Positions 53,634 to 62,613 of a stretch of 64,000 bases of DNA are shown piece by piece. The notes below the pieces were generated by a model that was not told where the DNA came from, did not search any database, and saw only the letters and a list, made by a program, of their open reading frames with translations. Made by a program: the position numbers and the translations under genes. Within the stretch, counting starts at the first letter, position 1, and every line of letters starts with the position of its first letter. Source of the stretch: CAYGVX01 sp964395545 (GTDB lineage Archaea > Thermoproteota > Bathyarchaeia > Bathyarchaeales > SOJC01); assembly GCA_964395545.1 (NCBI GenBank), contig CAYNAW010000001.1, positions 12,886-76,885 on the forward strand. Direction: 5' to 3'.

Positions 53634-54389
53634 ATGTCGGAACCCACAACCAATCTTTTTCCTTACCTTGGAAAGCCGGTGAGGGATGAATACGGACATT
53701 TAGTCGGCACAATGGCGTCATTCGTCGTCACACCAGGAGGGCGAGTGAACTCAGTCTTCATCGATCACGGTGACGGGCGCATAAGACAGTATTCCAGCGA
53801 TCAAGTAAAGACAGAAAAGGACGAGGTCGTGCTATACGGACCGCTGAAGATGAAGGCTACCAACTTCTGCAACCAAATACCACTACTCTGGAGGAAGACC
53901 CAAGCCGTCAAAGACTTGAACGAAAAGAAGAGAATTCCTGAAGGCATGTACGGAGACTTGTACTCAAGCTTCGAAGGTGCTCTGAACCAGCTGAAAGACG
54001 AGGCTGAAGACTCGGTTACAGAGATTGACAAGGAACTTGAGCGATGCGGTCAACACGTCAAAGAGCTAAATTCAGCGTTGATTAACCTTGAAATCGAGAG
54101 AGAGATTGGACAGATTGACGACGAATCCTACCAAACTGCTATAGAGATGGTGAAAGAAGGACTTAAACGGGTCAACGCTGAGAAGAGTGACTTCGAGTCC
54201 TTGAAGACTAACCTTTCCAACATCCTTCTGGGAGAGGGACAGAAAGACACTGCTGAAGAGAACACTCTTACCGTGCAGAGTAGCGAGGATCTGAGCACTT
54301 CACTTCCAGAGCCGCCAGAATCAACTGAACTCTCGGGAGAATCTCCAGTCGTAGTCTACGTGAAGAACGTCGACAAGTCCACTTCTTAA
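53634..54389 (+). CDS. cdvA: CdvA, membrane-recruiting cell division protein
   Basis: A 251-residue protein with an N-terminal PRC-barrel (FPYLGKPVRDEYGHLVGTMASFV, in strands), a central coiled coil (about 115-205) and a C-terminal acidic linker. It ends in SPVVVYVKNVDKS, like the peptide with which CdvA binds the winged helix of CdvB. Known CdvA proteins bind membrane and DNA and recruit ESCRT-III. It follows the ESCRT-III paralog by 28 bp and precedes cdvB. Confidence 0.85.
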   Translation: MSEPTTNLFPYLGKPVRDEYGHLVGTMASFVVTPGGRVNSVFIDHGDGRIRQYSSDQVKTEKDEVVLYGPLKMKATNFCNQIPLLWRKTQAVKDLNEKKRIPEGMYGDLYSSFEGALNQLKDEAEDSVTEIDKELERCGQHVKELNSALINLEIEREIGQIDDESYQTAIEMVKEGLKRVNAEKSDFESLKTNLSNILLGEGQKDTAEENTLTVQSSEDLSTSLPEPPESTELSGESPVVVYVKNVDKSTS

Positions 54390-54418
54390 ACCTACAAGGC
54401 GGGCGGAGGGACAGCAAA

Positions 54419-55297
54419 ATTAGAAGCTTCTTTCGGGAAGAACCTCCACCCCTCGACGACGTTATTGTAAAGTCTATCCGAAAACTCAAATTCCAACACT
54501 CCAAACTCGAACAAGTCCACATTAGACTCTGCGAGAGGGACAACACTCTCTTCAAAGCATGCACATTCGCGCTGGAAAAGAGGAACAAAGCACGCGCTAC
54601 GATGTGCGCAAACGAGCTGGCCGAAGTCAGAAAACTCCTGAATCTCCTTTCACAAACACAAATCGCCATCGAACGCATAATCTTGAGACTGGAAACCATC
54701 AAGGAACTCAGCACGATAATGGTCGACCTCAAGCCAGCTTTGAGCGCCCTCAAGAACGTCACCGCAACCCTAGTCAGCGTCATGCCCGACGTTGCCTCTG
54801 AACTGGACCAAGTCAACACCAGCATTCAAGAAACACTCTCGGTGACCAAATTCTCCTCTGAGCCGCCGATTATACAGACAATTAAAACCGCTGACGGGCA
54901 AGAAATCCTGAAAGAAGTCAACATGGTCCTCGAGCAGCAATTAAGCGAACAACTACCCCAACCGCCCGCCCAGGAAAAACTGCGGGAACTGGAGCAATCA
55001 AGCCAAGAGATTAAGGAGATGGTTGCCCTAGTCGCAGGCGGTCCTGACCTCTACGGACTTGAGCGTGAGAAAATGTCCGAAGCTTTTCTCTCGATCAAAG
55101 ACCTCAAGATGCAGAGCATCTCACTGCGGATCCAACGTCCCGAGTTGCTCGAAGACAGACTCTTGGAGTATATCAAGCAGTGTGGAGGACAGATAGACGT
55201 CACCGAATGTGCTTTGGAGTTGAAGATCCCGCCCAAAGAAGTGGAGAACACTTTGGAGAGCCTCGGTGCAAAAGGCAAGATAATAATCGGAAAGTGA
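54419..55297 (+). CDS. cdvB: CdvB, ESCRT-III protein with C-terminal winged helix; non-canonical start
   Basis: A 292-residue division protein if read from an ATT at 54419, which lies 9 nt after GGAGG (54405-54409). The first in-frame ATG is at 54602, inside the conserved KARATMCANELAEVRK helix, and no ATG, GTG or TTG lies upstream in frame. The region before it encodes the family's N-terminal helices (VIVKSIRKLKFQHSKLEQ), so translation must begin earlier. The C-terminal winged helix (LLEYIKQCGGQIDVTECAL) should bind CdvA. EQLPQPP is a MIM2-like motif for CdvC. Confidence 0.85.
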   Translation: MRSFFREEPPPLDDVIVKSIRKLKFQHSKLEQVHIRLCERDNTLFKACTFALEKRNKARATMCANELAEVRKLLNLLSQTQIAIERIILRLETIKELSTIMVDLKPALSALKNVTATLVSVMPDVASELDQVNTSIQETLSVTKFSSEPPIIQTIKTADGQEILKEVNMVLEQQLSEQLPQPPAQEKLRELEQSSQEIKEMVALVAGGPDLYGLEREKMSEAFLSIKDLKMQSISLRIQRPELLEDRLLEYIKQCGGQIDVTECALELKIPPKEVENTLESLGAKGKIIIGK

Positions 55298-55303
55298 TGT
55301 CAA

Positions 55304-56461
55304 ATGAGTGCTTCTCAAGAACTTGAAAAAGCAGCGACGAACTACGCCTCTGAAGCCGTAAGACTCGACAAGCAGGGCTCAAGAGGCATGGCTATAACGA
55401 TGTATCAGAAAGCCATCGAAACTCTGCTGAACATAGTGCACTTGTACCCGGACTACGGGCTGAACAAAGTCTACATTCAACGGGCGATGGCATACCAAGA
55501 AAGAGTTAAGGTCCTGCAGGGCGGACTGCCGCTGAAGCCTGAAGGAGAAGAGATGCACGAAGGCGCACCCCCAGAAGCCGGCAGAAAGGCAAGCTACGAC
55601 GAACTAATCGTGCAGGAAAAGCCCAACGTGAAATGGCCCGAAGTCATCGGCCTAGAGACTGCGAAGAAGACCATAAAAGAGGCAATAGTATACCCTGTAC
55701 AACGCCCCGACCTCTTTCCCTTAGGATGGCCTAGAGGGATACTGCTGTTCGGACCTCCTGGATGTGGAAAGACTCTGTTGGCCGCTGCCGTAGCCACGGA
55801 GATTGACGGTACTTTCATATCTGTCGACGCTGCCTCGATAATGTCCAAGTGGCTGGGGGAAGCTGAGAAGAACGTGGCTCAGCTTTTCGTTACCGCGAGA
55901 AAGTCTGCTAACAACGGCAAACCAGCTATCGTGTTCATAGACGAGCTCGATTCCCTGATGGGTAGACATTCCACAGAAGTCGGCGGTGAGGTCCGTGTGC
56001 GGAACCAGTTTCTCAAGGAGATGGACGGTGTCATCGACAAAGGTAAGAACCTGCATGCCTATATCATTGGCGCCACAAACAGGCCTTGGGACTTGGACTG
56101 GCCGTTCATCCGAAGGTTCCAGAAGAGGATCATAGTGCCTCTTCCAGACCATCATGCAAGGCTGCAGATGTTCAAGCTATATACGGCTAACCTAAACTTG
56201 AACCCTATCGCGAGTTTGCATGAGCTGGCTAGACTCTCAGAGGGATTCTCTGGCAGCGATATTAAAGACTGCTGCCAGTCAGCTTACCTGCGTGTCATCG
56301 GCGAGTTCTTCGAATCAGGAAAGGCAAACGACCAGCATGCGAAGCCTAGGCAAGTGACGATGGACGACTTTCGACTGATACTTGAAGACAGGAAGCCAAG
56401 TGTTTCCCTAGAAATGGTCGCCTCATACACCAAGTGGTTCGATGCCTTTAAGGCGCTCTAA
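55304..56461 (+). CDS. cdvC: CdvC, Vps4-type AAA ATPase
   Basis: ATPase that disassembles ESCRT-III polymers. The 385-residue protein has an N-terminal MIT domain (residues 1-75, SEAVRLDKQGSRGMAITMYQ), a linker, the AAA core with Walker A GPPGCGKT (150-157), Walker B IVFIDELDSL (209-218), sensor region GATNRPWDLDWPFIRRF (Arg finger) and a C-terminal Vps4-type helix. Length is normal. It starts 6 bp after cdvB; the four genes are one operon. Confidence 0.95.
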   Translation: MSASQELEKAATNYASEAVRLDKQGSRGMAITMYQKAIETLLNIVHLYPDYGLNKVYIQRAMAYQERVKVLQGGLPLKPEGEEMHEGAPPEAGRKASYDELIVQEKPNVKWPEVIGLETAKKTIKEAIVYPVQRPDLFPLGWPRGILLFGPPGCGKTLLAAAVATEIDGTFISVDAASIMSKWLGEAEKNVAQLFVTARKSANNGKPAIVFIDELDSLMGRHSTEVGGEVRVRNQFLKEMDGVIDKGKNLHAYIIGATNRPWDLDWPFIRRFQKRIIVPLPDHHARLQMFKLYTANLNLNPIASLHELARLSEGFSGSDIKDCCQSAYLRVIGEFFESGKANDQHAKPRQVTMDDFRLILEDRKPSVSLEMVASYTKWFDAFKAL

Positions 56462-56733
56462 AAAGCTTGAGGAGGCTGCGGAAAGGCTTGAAGCGATTTG
56501 CTCCTTACTTATCGACAAGTAAGCGAAACCTCCTTTCTCCCTTCAGCAAATTCTTCAAACCCCGCAAAACCTCCTGAAGCTTACATCCCACCTTTTTTGC
56601 CAGTCTCTCGATAGCCAGTGTTCACTCTACTATGACTTGGATGGAGGGGATGAACTAACGCCTTGGTGCAAATCCGAAAAGGCTTGTCTTTAGTCCTGAC
56701 AAAAAAGGAAAATAGGGGGGTTGTTGTTGATGG

Positions 56734-57900
56734 CTACCAGCTTTTTCCGTAGTTGCTGGCGGCGAGGACGATGTCAAAGATGTTGATTGCGTAGTTGTTG
56801 TCGAGGTCGGCGTACGGGTCATAGCCTGGGGCTTCTTGGCTGTTTGCGCCGTAGCCTGCGGCCATCTTCACGATGTCGAATATGTTGACATTTTTGCTTC
56901 CATCCACGTCGCCCGCGAGGGTCACCATGATCGTGCCTTGGACCATATCGTTGTCAAGCGTGTACGTTTCACCCGAGACTGTAGCTACGACAGCTCTGAT
57001 AACGTACGTGCCTTTTGCGAGGCCCGTGGTGCTGCAAGTGACTTTAACCGTCATTTGGCTGCCTGCCGCAATGTTGGTTGAAGCGGTTCCAACGACCGTT
57101 GCTCCTGCATAGATAGTCACGCTTGCAGCTTCGGTGGTGGTTCCTGCATTCTTGATTAACGCGTACGTGTCAAAGGGTTTGCCTTCGCCAACTACGTCCT
57201 TGTTGCGTGGCGCGGCCTCAACACCTATGTTATGAGCCACCTGTGGGGCTAAGACGCTTCGCCATGGAACCATGGGTTGGACGCCTGGGAAGGTGACTAT
57301 GTCGACCGCGAGGTTGACCGCAGTGAGGCTGAGTCCGTAGTCACCCGCGGCTAAGATGTTGAAGGTTAGGGTGAACACGTTTGCTGCGTCTCCGGCTGCG
57401 TTGAAGGGAACTGCCGGAGATTGGGACGCGTATGCGCATCGGTACGTGCCGGCCGTTGGATTAACTATGTCCGAGGCGACTAATACTGGACTGTTGAGTA
57501 TCCCCTTCGACCTCCAAGGCTGCGTGGCGGCAGTTCTCGGGACTGTCTTGTCGTGGCTGACGTATTGCAGGACTGCAGGGTTCCAGCTCATGCTTATATC
57601 GAAGGCATACAAGTTTCCGAGTGAGTAGTTGTACCTTGATGTCCCTCCTACGTAGGGTCCAAGTGGTTCTCCAGGATTCCATTCTTCGTCTGTTGAATAG
57701 AAGGTGTTCGTAAGGTTGTAGACTGCCACGTTGACTCGGACTTTGTTTGCTCCAAGTGCGATGGGCTGGACGTAGACGACGGGCATTTCCCATTCGTCAG
57801 GGGTGGCCTTTGCCTGCTTTACTGCGACGTTAAATACCATCATTGACATGCTTAAGGCGAGTAGTGCCATCAAAATCGCTGAGAGAGTCTTCTTTATCAT
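56734..57900 (-). CDS. Large secreted protein: cohesin-like and CARDB-like domains plus dockerin
   Basis: A 388-residue exported protein. The signal peptide (MIKKTLSAILMALLALSMSM, cleaved near AKA) precedes a cohesin-like beta-sandwich (VRVNVAVYNL, YAFDISMSWNPAVLQYVS, VFTLTFNIL). A CARDB-like Ig domain follows (GKPFDTYALIKNAGTTTEAA), and a dockerin ends it: DVDGSKNVNIFDIVKMAAGYG and DLDNNYAINIFDIVLAASNYG, both with calcium-loop acids. The longest of the three dockerin proteins in the window; likely on the cell surface or in an extracellular complex. No glycoside hydrolase domain is visible. Confidence 0.78.
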   Translation of the reverse strand: MIKKTLSAILMALLALSMSMMVFNVAVKQAKATPDEWEMPVVYVQPIALGANKVRVNVAVYNLTNTFYSTDEEWNPGEPLGPYVGGTSRYNYSLGNLYAFDISMSWNPAVLQYVSHDKTVPRTAATQPWRSKGILNSPVLVASDIVNPTAGTYRCAYASQSPAVPFNAAGDAANVFTLTFNILAAGDYGLSLTAVNLAVDIVTFPGVQPMVPWRSVLAPQVAHNIGVEAAPRNKDVVGEGKPFDTYALIKNAGTTTEAASVTIYAGATVVGTASTNIAAGSQMTVKVTCSTTGLAKGTYVIRAVVATVSGETYTLDNDMVQGTIMVTLAGDVDGSKNVNIFDIVKMAAGYGANSQEAPGYDPYADLDNNYAINIFDIVLAASNYGKSW

Positions 57901-58064
57901 TTTTCTCTCCTTCTCCTATCCTTTGAGTAGAAAAGTAGTTCTGTTCAATATAACGTTTACGGAGAAAGATTCTATACGTAGGGCTTAAAGAGGCATCACT
58001 GAAGAAACAATTCTCTCCCAAAGGCTATTCGACATGACGAGACAGCTGTGAAAACGAATATTCC

Positions 58065-58589
58065 CTATTCGTCCTTGCCCCAATACCTCTCAACGATTTC
58101 AGCAACTCTCTCTGGCTCCGCAAGCACATCAATAACAGGTTTTCCCAACTCCTTGGACGAACCCACAGGTCCCGTGAACGCTATAACAGGTTTGAACCGT
58201 CCTAGCGCATCGGCAGCTTCTTGTACAGTCTTGACAGCAACAATCTTCGGTACACTGGATTCTCGTTCCACTAGGCTTCTGAAGCCCTCAACGACGATTA
58301 CGTCCATGTCGTTTATGCAGTTTTGCACGATTTCCAGAAGGGTCAATTTCGCTGTGTCCCCTTTTCTTATGACCGTGAGTTCTTTGGGCGCGACTAACAC
58401 GATTGTCCCAGCTCCGGCTTTGGCGTGGAGCCATGTATCTTTTCCCTCAGTGTCAACCGTGAAGCTCTGCTCGGACACGTGCTTCACTGTGCCAACTCGG
58501 TATCCTCGCTTGGTCAAACCTCTAACCAAGGCTTCAACGGTCTTCGTTTTGCCCGATTTTTTGCTTCCTATGACTGCGATGATTTTCAT
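58065..58589 (-). CDS. mobB: Molybdopterin-guanine dinucleotide biosynthesis protein MobB
   Basis: A 174-residue GTP-binding P-loop protein with Walker A IGSKKSGKTKTVEAL at residues 7-21, the KHVSEQSFTVDTEGKDTW switch region and VIVVEGFRS. MobB helps attach GMP to molybdopterin, so the organism probably has molybdenum- or tungsten-dependent enzymes. It lies downstream of the citG-like gene on the same strand. Confidence 0.92.
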   Translation of the reverse strand: MKIIAVIGSKKSGKTKTVEALVRGLTKRGYRVGTVKHVSEQSFTVDTEGKDTWLHAKAGAGTIVLVAPKELTVIRKGDTAKLTLLEIVQNCINDMDVIVVEGFRSLVERESSVPKIVAVKTVQEAADALGRFKPVIAFTGPVGSSKELGKPVIDVLAEPERVAEIVERYWGKDE

Positions 58590-58653
58590 ACAATCAACCA
58601 GACCATTGAGACGGGTGGATTTTTTTGTCTTACGGTTCTTCGTTCAGAAGCTT

Positions 58654-59607
58654 CTAGGGACGATAACCACTGAGAATGCTTACTGCCAAGACTGCAGCGA
58701 CAATATCCGCAGTTGTTCCAGGATTGAGCTGATTGCCCCGGGTGCGCAGTTCCTTGTCTAAGGTGGACAACCTTTCTCTGCCTGCGGGTGTTACCGATCC
58801 ACCCTGACTTAGCGTTTCTTTGGCTTTGTCCGAGATTTCCTTCGCCTTATCCCAACCCGCCTTTCGGGCGATCAAAGTGTCTGGAAATTGTGCGAGAACT
58901 CTGATGAATGTGTGGACTACAGCTGTGTCGAGTGTGGCTTCTTGCTCGAGCTGCTGGGTCAAATAGGGTAAGCCAAAGTCAAAGGTTATGGGATAGTTCT
59001 CTACCCACTCCTTCGAGATTGCGTCGTAGGAGGCAGAAATCTTGAAGATGTCGAAGAGGGTTATCGCTTCTTTCATGATTCTTCTCCGCGAATCAGGGTC
59101 ATTTACGTCTAGCTTGGGCGCCTTGTCGATCAGTCCGTTTGGATTAGCGATGCCGATGGCCTCGTAGACCGTCACTGCATCTATGGGTGTAGTCGACTCG
59201 ACAATAGATCTTATGCTGGCTCGCAATTCACGAAGAGAAAACTCCTTGGCTCTCGCCAACGTCATTCCTGCAGCGGCGGCAATCGGTGAGAGCAGAAGAA
59301 CCGTGCCGAGGAGTGTGTTGCCTCCCCTCTGCCAAAGCTTGACGTTCGCCACTGCCTCCTTGACCGTACGCCCGATGCCGATTTCGTCCAACTCAACCTT
59401 ACCTTCGCCTGCGAGGACGCCTCTTTCAGCAGCCCGTGCAAAGGCCGGTTCAACAGCGACTGCAGAAGCCAAAAAATGCTCATGCCGCGTGTCGGAGAAC
59501 CCCGCGGTCCTGTTAACGTTGCCGGGTTTAGGGGCACTGACTTCTAGAAGGATTGCTAGCTGGAGGCAACTGGAGACATGTTTCGCCGTTTCTTCTGAAT
59601 TCTGCAA
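58654..59607 (-). CDS. CitG/MdcB-family triphosphoribosyl-dephospho-CoA synthase-like protein
   Basis: A 317-residue protein with the family's motif SAPKPGNVNRTAGFSDTRHE near residue 25, internal GTVLLLSPIAAAAG, and helical C-terminal part. Classical CitG makes the prosthetic-group precursor of citrate or malonate lyase; archaeal homologs lack those lyases nearby and their substrate is unknown. The TTG start at 59607 is inferred. Same direction as mobB, 64 bp apart. Confidence 0.82.
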   Translation of the reverse strand: MQNSEETAKHVSSCLQLAILLEVSAPKPGNVNRTAGFSDTRHEHFLASAVAVEPAFARAAERGVLAGEGKVELDEIGIGRTVKEAVANVKLWQRGGNTLLGTVLLLSPIAAAAGMTLARAKEFSLRELRASIRSIVESTTPIDAVTVYEAIGIANPNGLIDKAPKLDVNDPDSRRRIMKEAITLFDIFKISASYDAISKEWVENYPITFDFGLPYLTQQLEQEATLDTAVVHTFIRVLAQFPDTLIARKAGWDKAKEISDKAKETLSQGGSVTPAGRERLSTLDKELRTRGNQLNPGTTADIVAAVLAVSILSGYRP

Positions 59608-59700
59608 GGCGCTATCCTTCTTAAGGACATGGGAGCAGAAGTTTTATTAACGTTGTGTAAAAAACTACACAGCATTATATGATACTGCAGAGGGAGACAG

Positions 59701-60459
59701 TTGGCCAAGGAATATGCTACAAACACGGTTCTCATCGCACTTGTGTCAATCTGGGTAGCATTGATGCTCGCACTGGCGGTCGTGCCAGCTTATCCTATCC
59801 TTGGAACGTCTGCACAAATCACTCTGTCAAGCATTCTCTACTCCAGTCTAACAGCGCCACTTCTAGGCCCTTTATGGGGCACTATCTCTGGTTCCATCTT
59901 CGGTTGGCTGGTTCCCCTAGTGAACCCTGCAACATCGATGGGTCCTCTTACGTTCCTTAGCCCTGCACTTGGCGCCTTAATGGGGGGTCTTTTTCTGTTT
60001 AACCGGTGGAAAGAGGCAACGCTAGTCTTCGGGTTAGAGATGACCATTTGGTTTGCACATCCGTTTGCATGGTATGAGCTCATGCCTATAATAACATGGC
60101 AATCTTGGCTTGCACTAATCCTTATCGTAACACCTCCTATACGTAGATGGCTACTCGACTCGCTGTGGACGAGAGATGAGAAGAGGCTGCCGATAGCACT
60201 TTGGTGCCTCTCTTGGGTTGCTCGAATCGGCGGAGAAGTCGCCAATAGTAACAACATCGCTGTTTGGGTCTTAGGCTGGGGAACGCCTGAGATGTATCTG
60301 TATTGGGCGCCACTAACGATTTACTACGCGATAGCTGACTCCATCGGTTGTCTCGCAGGAGCAGTCATAGGAACAGCCGTTCTGCTGGCACTCAAAAGAA
60401 GAGGCATACAAGTTCTGGCTGTTGACTTTCTGCAGAAAAGAATGGAAAGCCAAAAATAG
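59701..60459 (+). CDS. ECF transporter S component-like membrane protein
   Basis: A 252-residue integral membrane protein with six or so hydrophobic segments. The first part (ITLSSILYSSLTAPLLGPLWG, then GSIFGWLVPLVNPATSMGP, then LSPALGALMGGLF) follows the pattern of substrate-binding (S) components of ECF vitamin/metal transporters. Substrate unknown. The start is a TTG at 59701. No A or T component is adjacent. It is followed 8 bp later by the nucleotidyltransferase pair, so probably one transcript. Confidence 0.62.
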   Translation: MAKEYATNTVLIALVSIWVALMLALAVVPAYPILGTSAQITLSSILYSSLTAPLLGPLWGTISGSIFGWLVPLVNPATSMGPLTFLSPALGALMGGLFLFNRWKEATLVFGLEMTIWFAHPFAWYELMPIITWQSWLALILIVTPPIRRWLLDSLWTRDEKRLPIALWCLSWVARIGGEVANSNNIAVWVLGWGTPEMYLYWAPLTIYYAIADSIGCLAGAVIGTAVLLALKRRGIQVLAVDFLQKRMESQK

Positions 60460-60467
60460 TGTAATTC

Positions 60468-61511
60468 TTGGAGTTGTTCCAGGGAACATTCTTGAAGGTT
60501 AACCCCAGAGAAGGCGACCTAATCCGGACAAGTCAAGGCTGGATCTTCGACATCAAGGGTCTCATTCACCCTCCTGGGAAAGTCGTGGCTTTTCCCCGGT
60601 TTTTTCCTCAGGAGAAAGGAGAACGAATTCAGGAGGGTACCACTTACAGCAAAGTGTATGTCCTTTCAGAACGTTACAGGATGCTTAAAGAGCGGTTTCC
60701 ACAATACCTAGTCGTCGACCCTATCTTTGGCGAACGTCTTTGCGAAGTTCCAAAAGAAGACATAAGGGTTCATTATGACCCCGTTACTCGTCTGGAAGAG
60801 CTGCGCGACAGTAGCCGCTTGGGCGACCTCGAATCAGCTGCTCTGCATTTCTCTGAGCTTCTGCACAAGAACGCAGGTGTTCCTTGGAGCAAGCTGGGAG
60901 TTTCGGGCTCGTTGTTGGTAAAGCTGCCCACTCCGCGCTCGGACGTCGACCTAACTGTCTATGGGAAGGCGAATTGTCTCAAGGTATATGACGCGTTGGA
61001 GTCGGCGATGAAAAATGGAGAAGCAGGAATTAGAGCATACACGTTGAAGGAGCTTAGAGTACTCTACGACTTCCGTTCGCAGGACACGAGGATGCCCTTC
61101 GACTCTTTTGTCAGGTCAGAATGCAGGAAGGTCTTGCAGGGCAAGTTTCTGCAGTACGATTATTTCATCAGATGCATCGTCGACTGGAACGAGGTTGGAG
61201 AAGAATACGGCGACAACGTCTACAGAAAAGCAGGGTACGCGAAGATTAGGGGAACAGTATTGGACGATTCTGAAGCTATTTTCACCCCTTGCCGCTACCT
61301 TGTTGAAGATGTCCACGTGCTGAGCGGAGACGGTGGAAGTGCAGTTACGGAGGTTGCGTCTTTCCGAGGTAGGTTCTGCGAGCAAGCCCAAAATGGAGAA
61401 TCAGTCGTCGCGCAGGGAAAAGTGGAGAAGGTGCAGAGAAAGAACGGAAAGGTGTTTTTCCGGCTTCTGCTGGGAGGTAAGCCTTCCGACTATTTGATAC
61501 CTGAAGGGTGA
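60468..61511 (+). CDS. Nucleotidyltransferase-superfamily protein, copy 1
   Basis: A 347-residue protein. The N-terminal ~100 residues are a beta-rich domain starting TSQGWIFDIKGLIHPPGKVV. The middle holds the Pol beta-type nucleotidyltransferase signature: GSL at 147 and SDVDLTVYG from 158, with both catalytic Asp residues. A third acidic site and an OB-like C-terminal domain (VAQGKVEKVQRKNG) follow. The substrate (tRNA, DNA end or protein) is unknown. The start is a TTG. Its stop overlaps the start of copy 2. Confidence 0.78.
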   Translation: MELFQGTFLKVNPREGDLIRTSQGWIFDIKGLIHPPGKVVAFPRFFPQEKGERIQEGTTYSKVYVLSERYRMLKERFPQYLVVDPIFGERLCEVPKEDIRVHYDPVTRLEELRDSSRLGDLESAALHFSELLHKNAGVPWSKLGVSGSLLVKLPTPRSDVDLTVYGKANCLKVYDALESAMKNGEAGIRAYTLKELRVLYDFRSQDTRMPFDSFVRSECRKVLQGKFLQYDYFIRCIVDWNEVGEEYGDNVYRKAGYAKIRGTVLDDSEAIFTPCRYLVEDVHVLSGDGGSAVTEVASFRGRFCEQAQNGESVVAQGKVEKVQRKNGKVFFRLLLGGKPSDYLIPEG

Positions 61512-62578
61512 ATGCTGGGTTGACTAGGCGAGGCTTAAGAGATCGCGACTTCCTGAGCACGAGAGAAGGCTTCCTCTTCTGCGTCGTAGGCCCATACCAC
61601 CCCACTGACCGCGTGATCAGCTATGTGAAGTATCTGCCCGACCCGAAGGGCAAATGGCGCCGTGGTGAAGATGGATTCAGACGCGTATTGTCCACGTACA
61701 CGATTCCAAGCCTGCTGGAAACTTTCTCCGTTCTAGAGAAGGAGTATCCGCAGTATCTCTTCTTCTCCCCCGTCTATAAGATCACCATGACTGCTGTTCC
61801 AAAGAGCAACATAGTCACGCACTTCAAGCCTGAGATGAGGCTTGCCGGGCTCCTCAAACAGTCGCCTCTCGACTCTCTGCAGCAGAAAGTCCTGCGCCTC
61901 GTATCCTCACTCTCTGAGGCAAGTGGCGTCCGCGAAGACTGTTTTGGGGTCACGGGGTCGATACTGCTCGACATCCACAGCCTTTCTTTTTCCGACATGG
62001 ACATCATTGTGTATGGCTTCAAGAACAGCCATCTGGTTAAGGGCGCTTTCGAAAGTCGTTTAGTCGAGAGCCTGGGGTTCAGGTGTTTAAGGGGCGAGCG
62101 GCTCCGGAAGTGGTATGCAACAAAGACAGAGAACCATCCCCTAAGTCTTCTCGATGCCAGACTCATCTTCAGAAGAAAATGGAATACAGGGACGTTCGAG
62201 GATACGTTGTTCTCTGTGCATCCTGTGAGGCTGGGGACGGAGTTGACTGAGAAGTATGGCGATAAGACTTACCATCCGTCTGGGTTGGTGACTCTTCGAG
62301 CCATAGTTTCTGACAGCCGAGACAGCATATTCCTGCCAGCGGTTTACCGTGTTGAGGAAGTAGAGGTTGTGGGCGGCGAGGAGGTAGACGTTGAGGAAGT
62401 GGTTTCGTACGAGGGACTCTACGATAGCCTCGCAGAGAAGGGTGAAGCGATTGAGGCTAGGGGGAAGCTTGAACATGTAGTCGACAGGCGGACGGGTGAA
62501 GAGTATGACAGAGTGCTTGTCGGGTCGCCCGAGGGAATGGGTCGAGAATACATAAAACCATTGCAAGCTCAGTCTTAG
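61508..62578 (+). CDS. Nucleotidyltransferase-superfamily protein, copy 2
   Basis: A 356-residue paralog of the upstream gene with the same plan: STREGFLFCVVGPYHPTDRV at the N-terminus, GSILLDIHSLSFSDMDIIVYG-type signature (GSI, then SDMDIIVYG with both Asp), and the C-terminal EARGKLEHVVDRRTG strand region. The copies have diverged strongly but keep domain order and active site. The GTG start overlaps the first gene's stop (GTGA), so they are coupled and may work as a hetero-dimer. Confidence 0.78.
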   Translation: MNAGLTRRGLRDRDFLSTREGFLFCVVGPYHPTDRVISYVKYLPDPKGKWRRGEDGFRRVLSTYTIPSLLETFSVLEKEYPQYLFFSPVYKITMTAVPKSNIVTHFKPEMRLAGLLKQSPLDSLQQKVLRLVSSLSEASGVREDCFGVTGSILLDIHSLSFSDMDIIVYGFKNSHLVKGAFESRLVESLGFRCLRGERLRKWYATKTENHPLSLLDARLIFRRKWNTGTFEDTLFSVHPVRLGTELTEKYGDKTYHPSGLVTLRAIVSDSRDSIFLPAVYRVEEVEVVGGEEVDVEEVVSYEGLYDSLAEKGEAIEARGKLEHVVDRRTGEEYDRVLVGSPEGMGREYIKPLQAQS

Positions 62579-62613
62579 AGAGCACGCTCGTACACGTCTT
62601 AAAAGGAAGGCTT

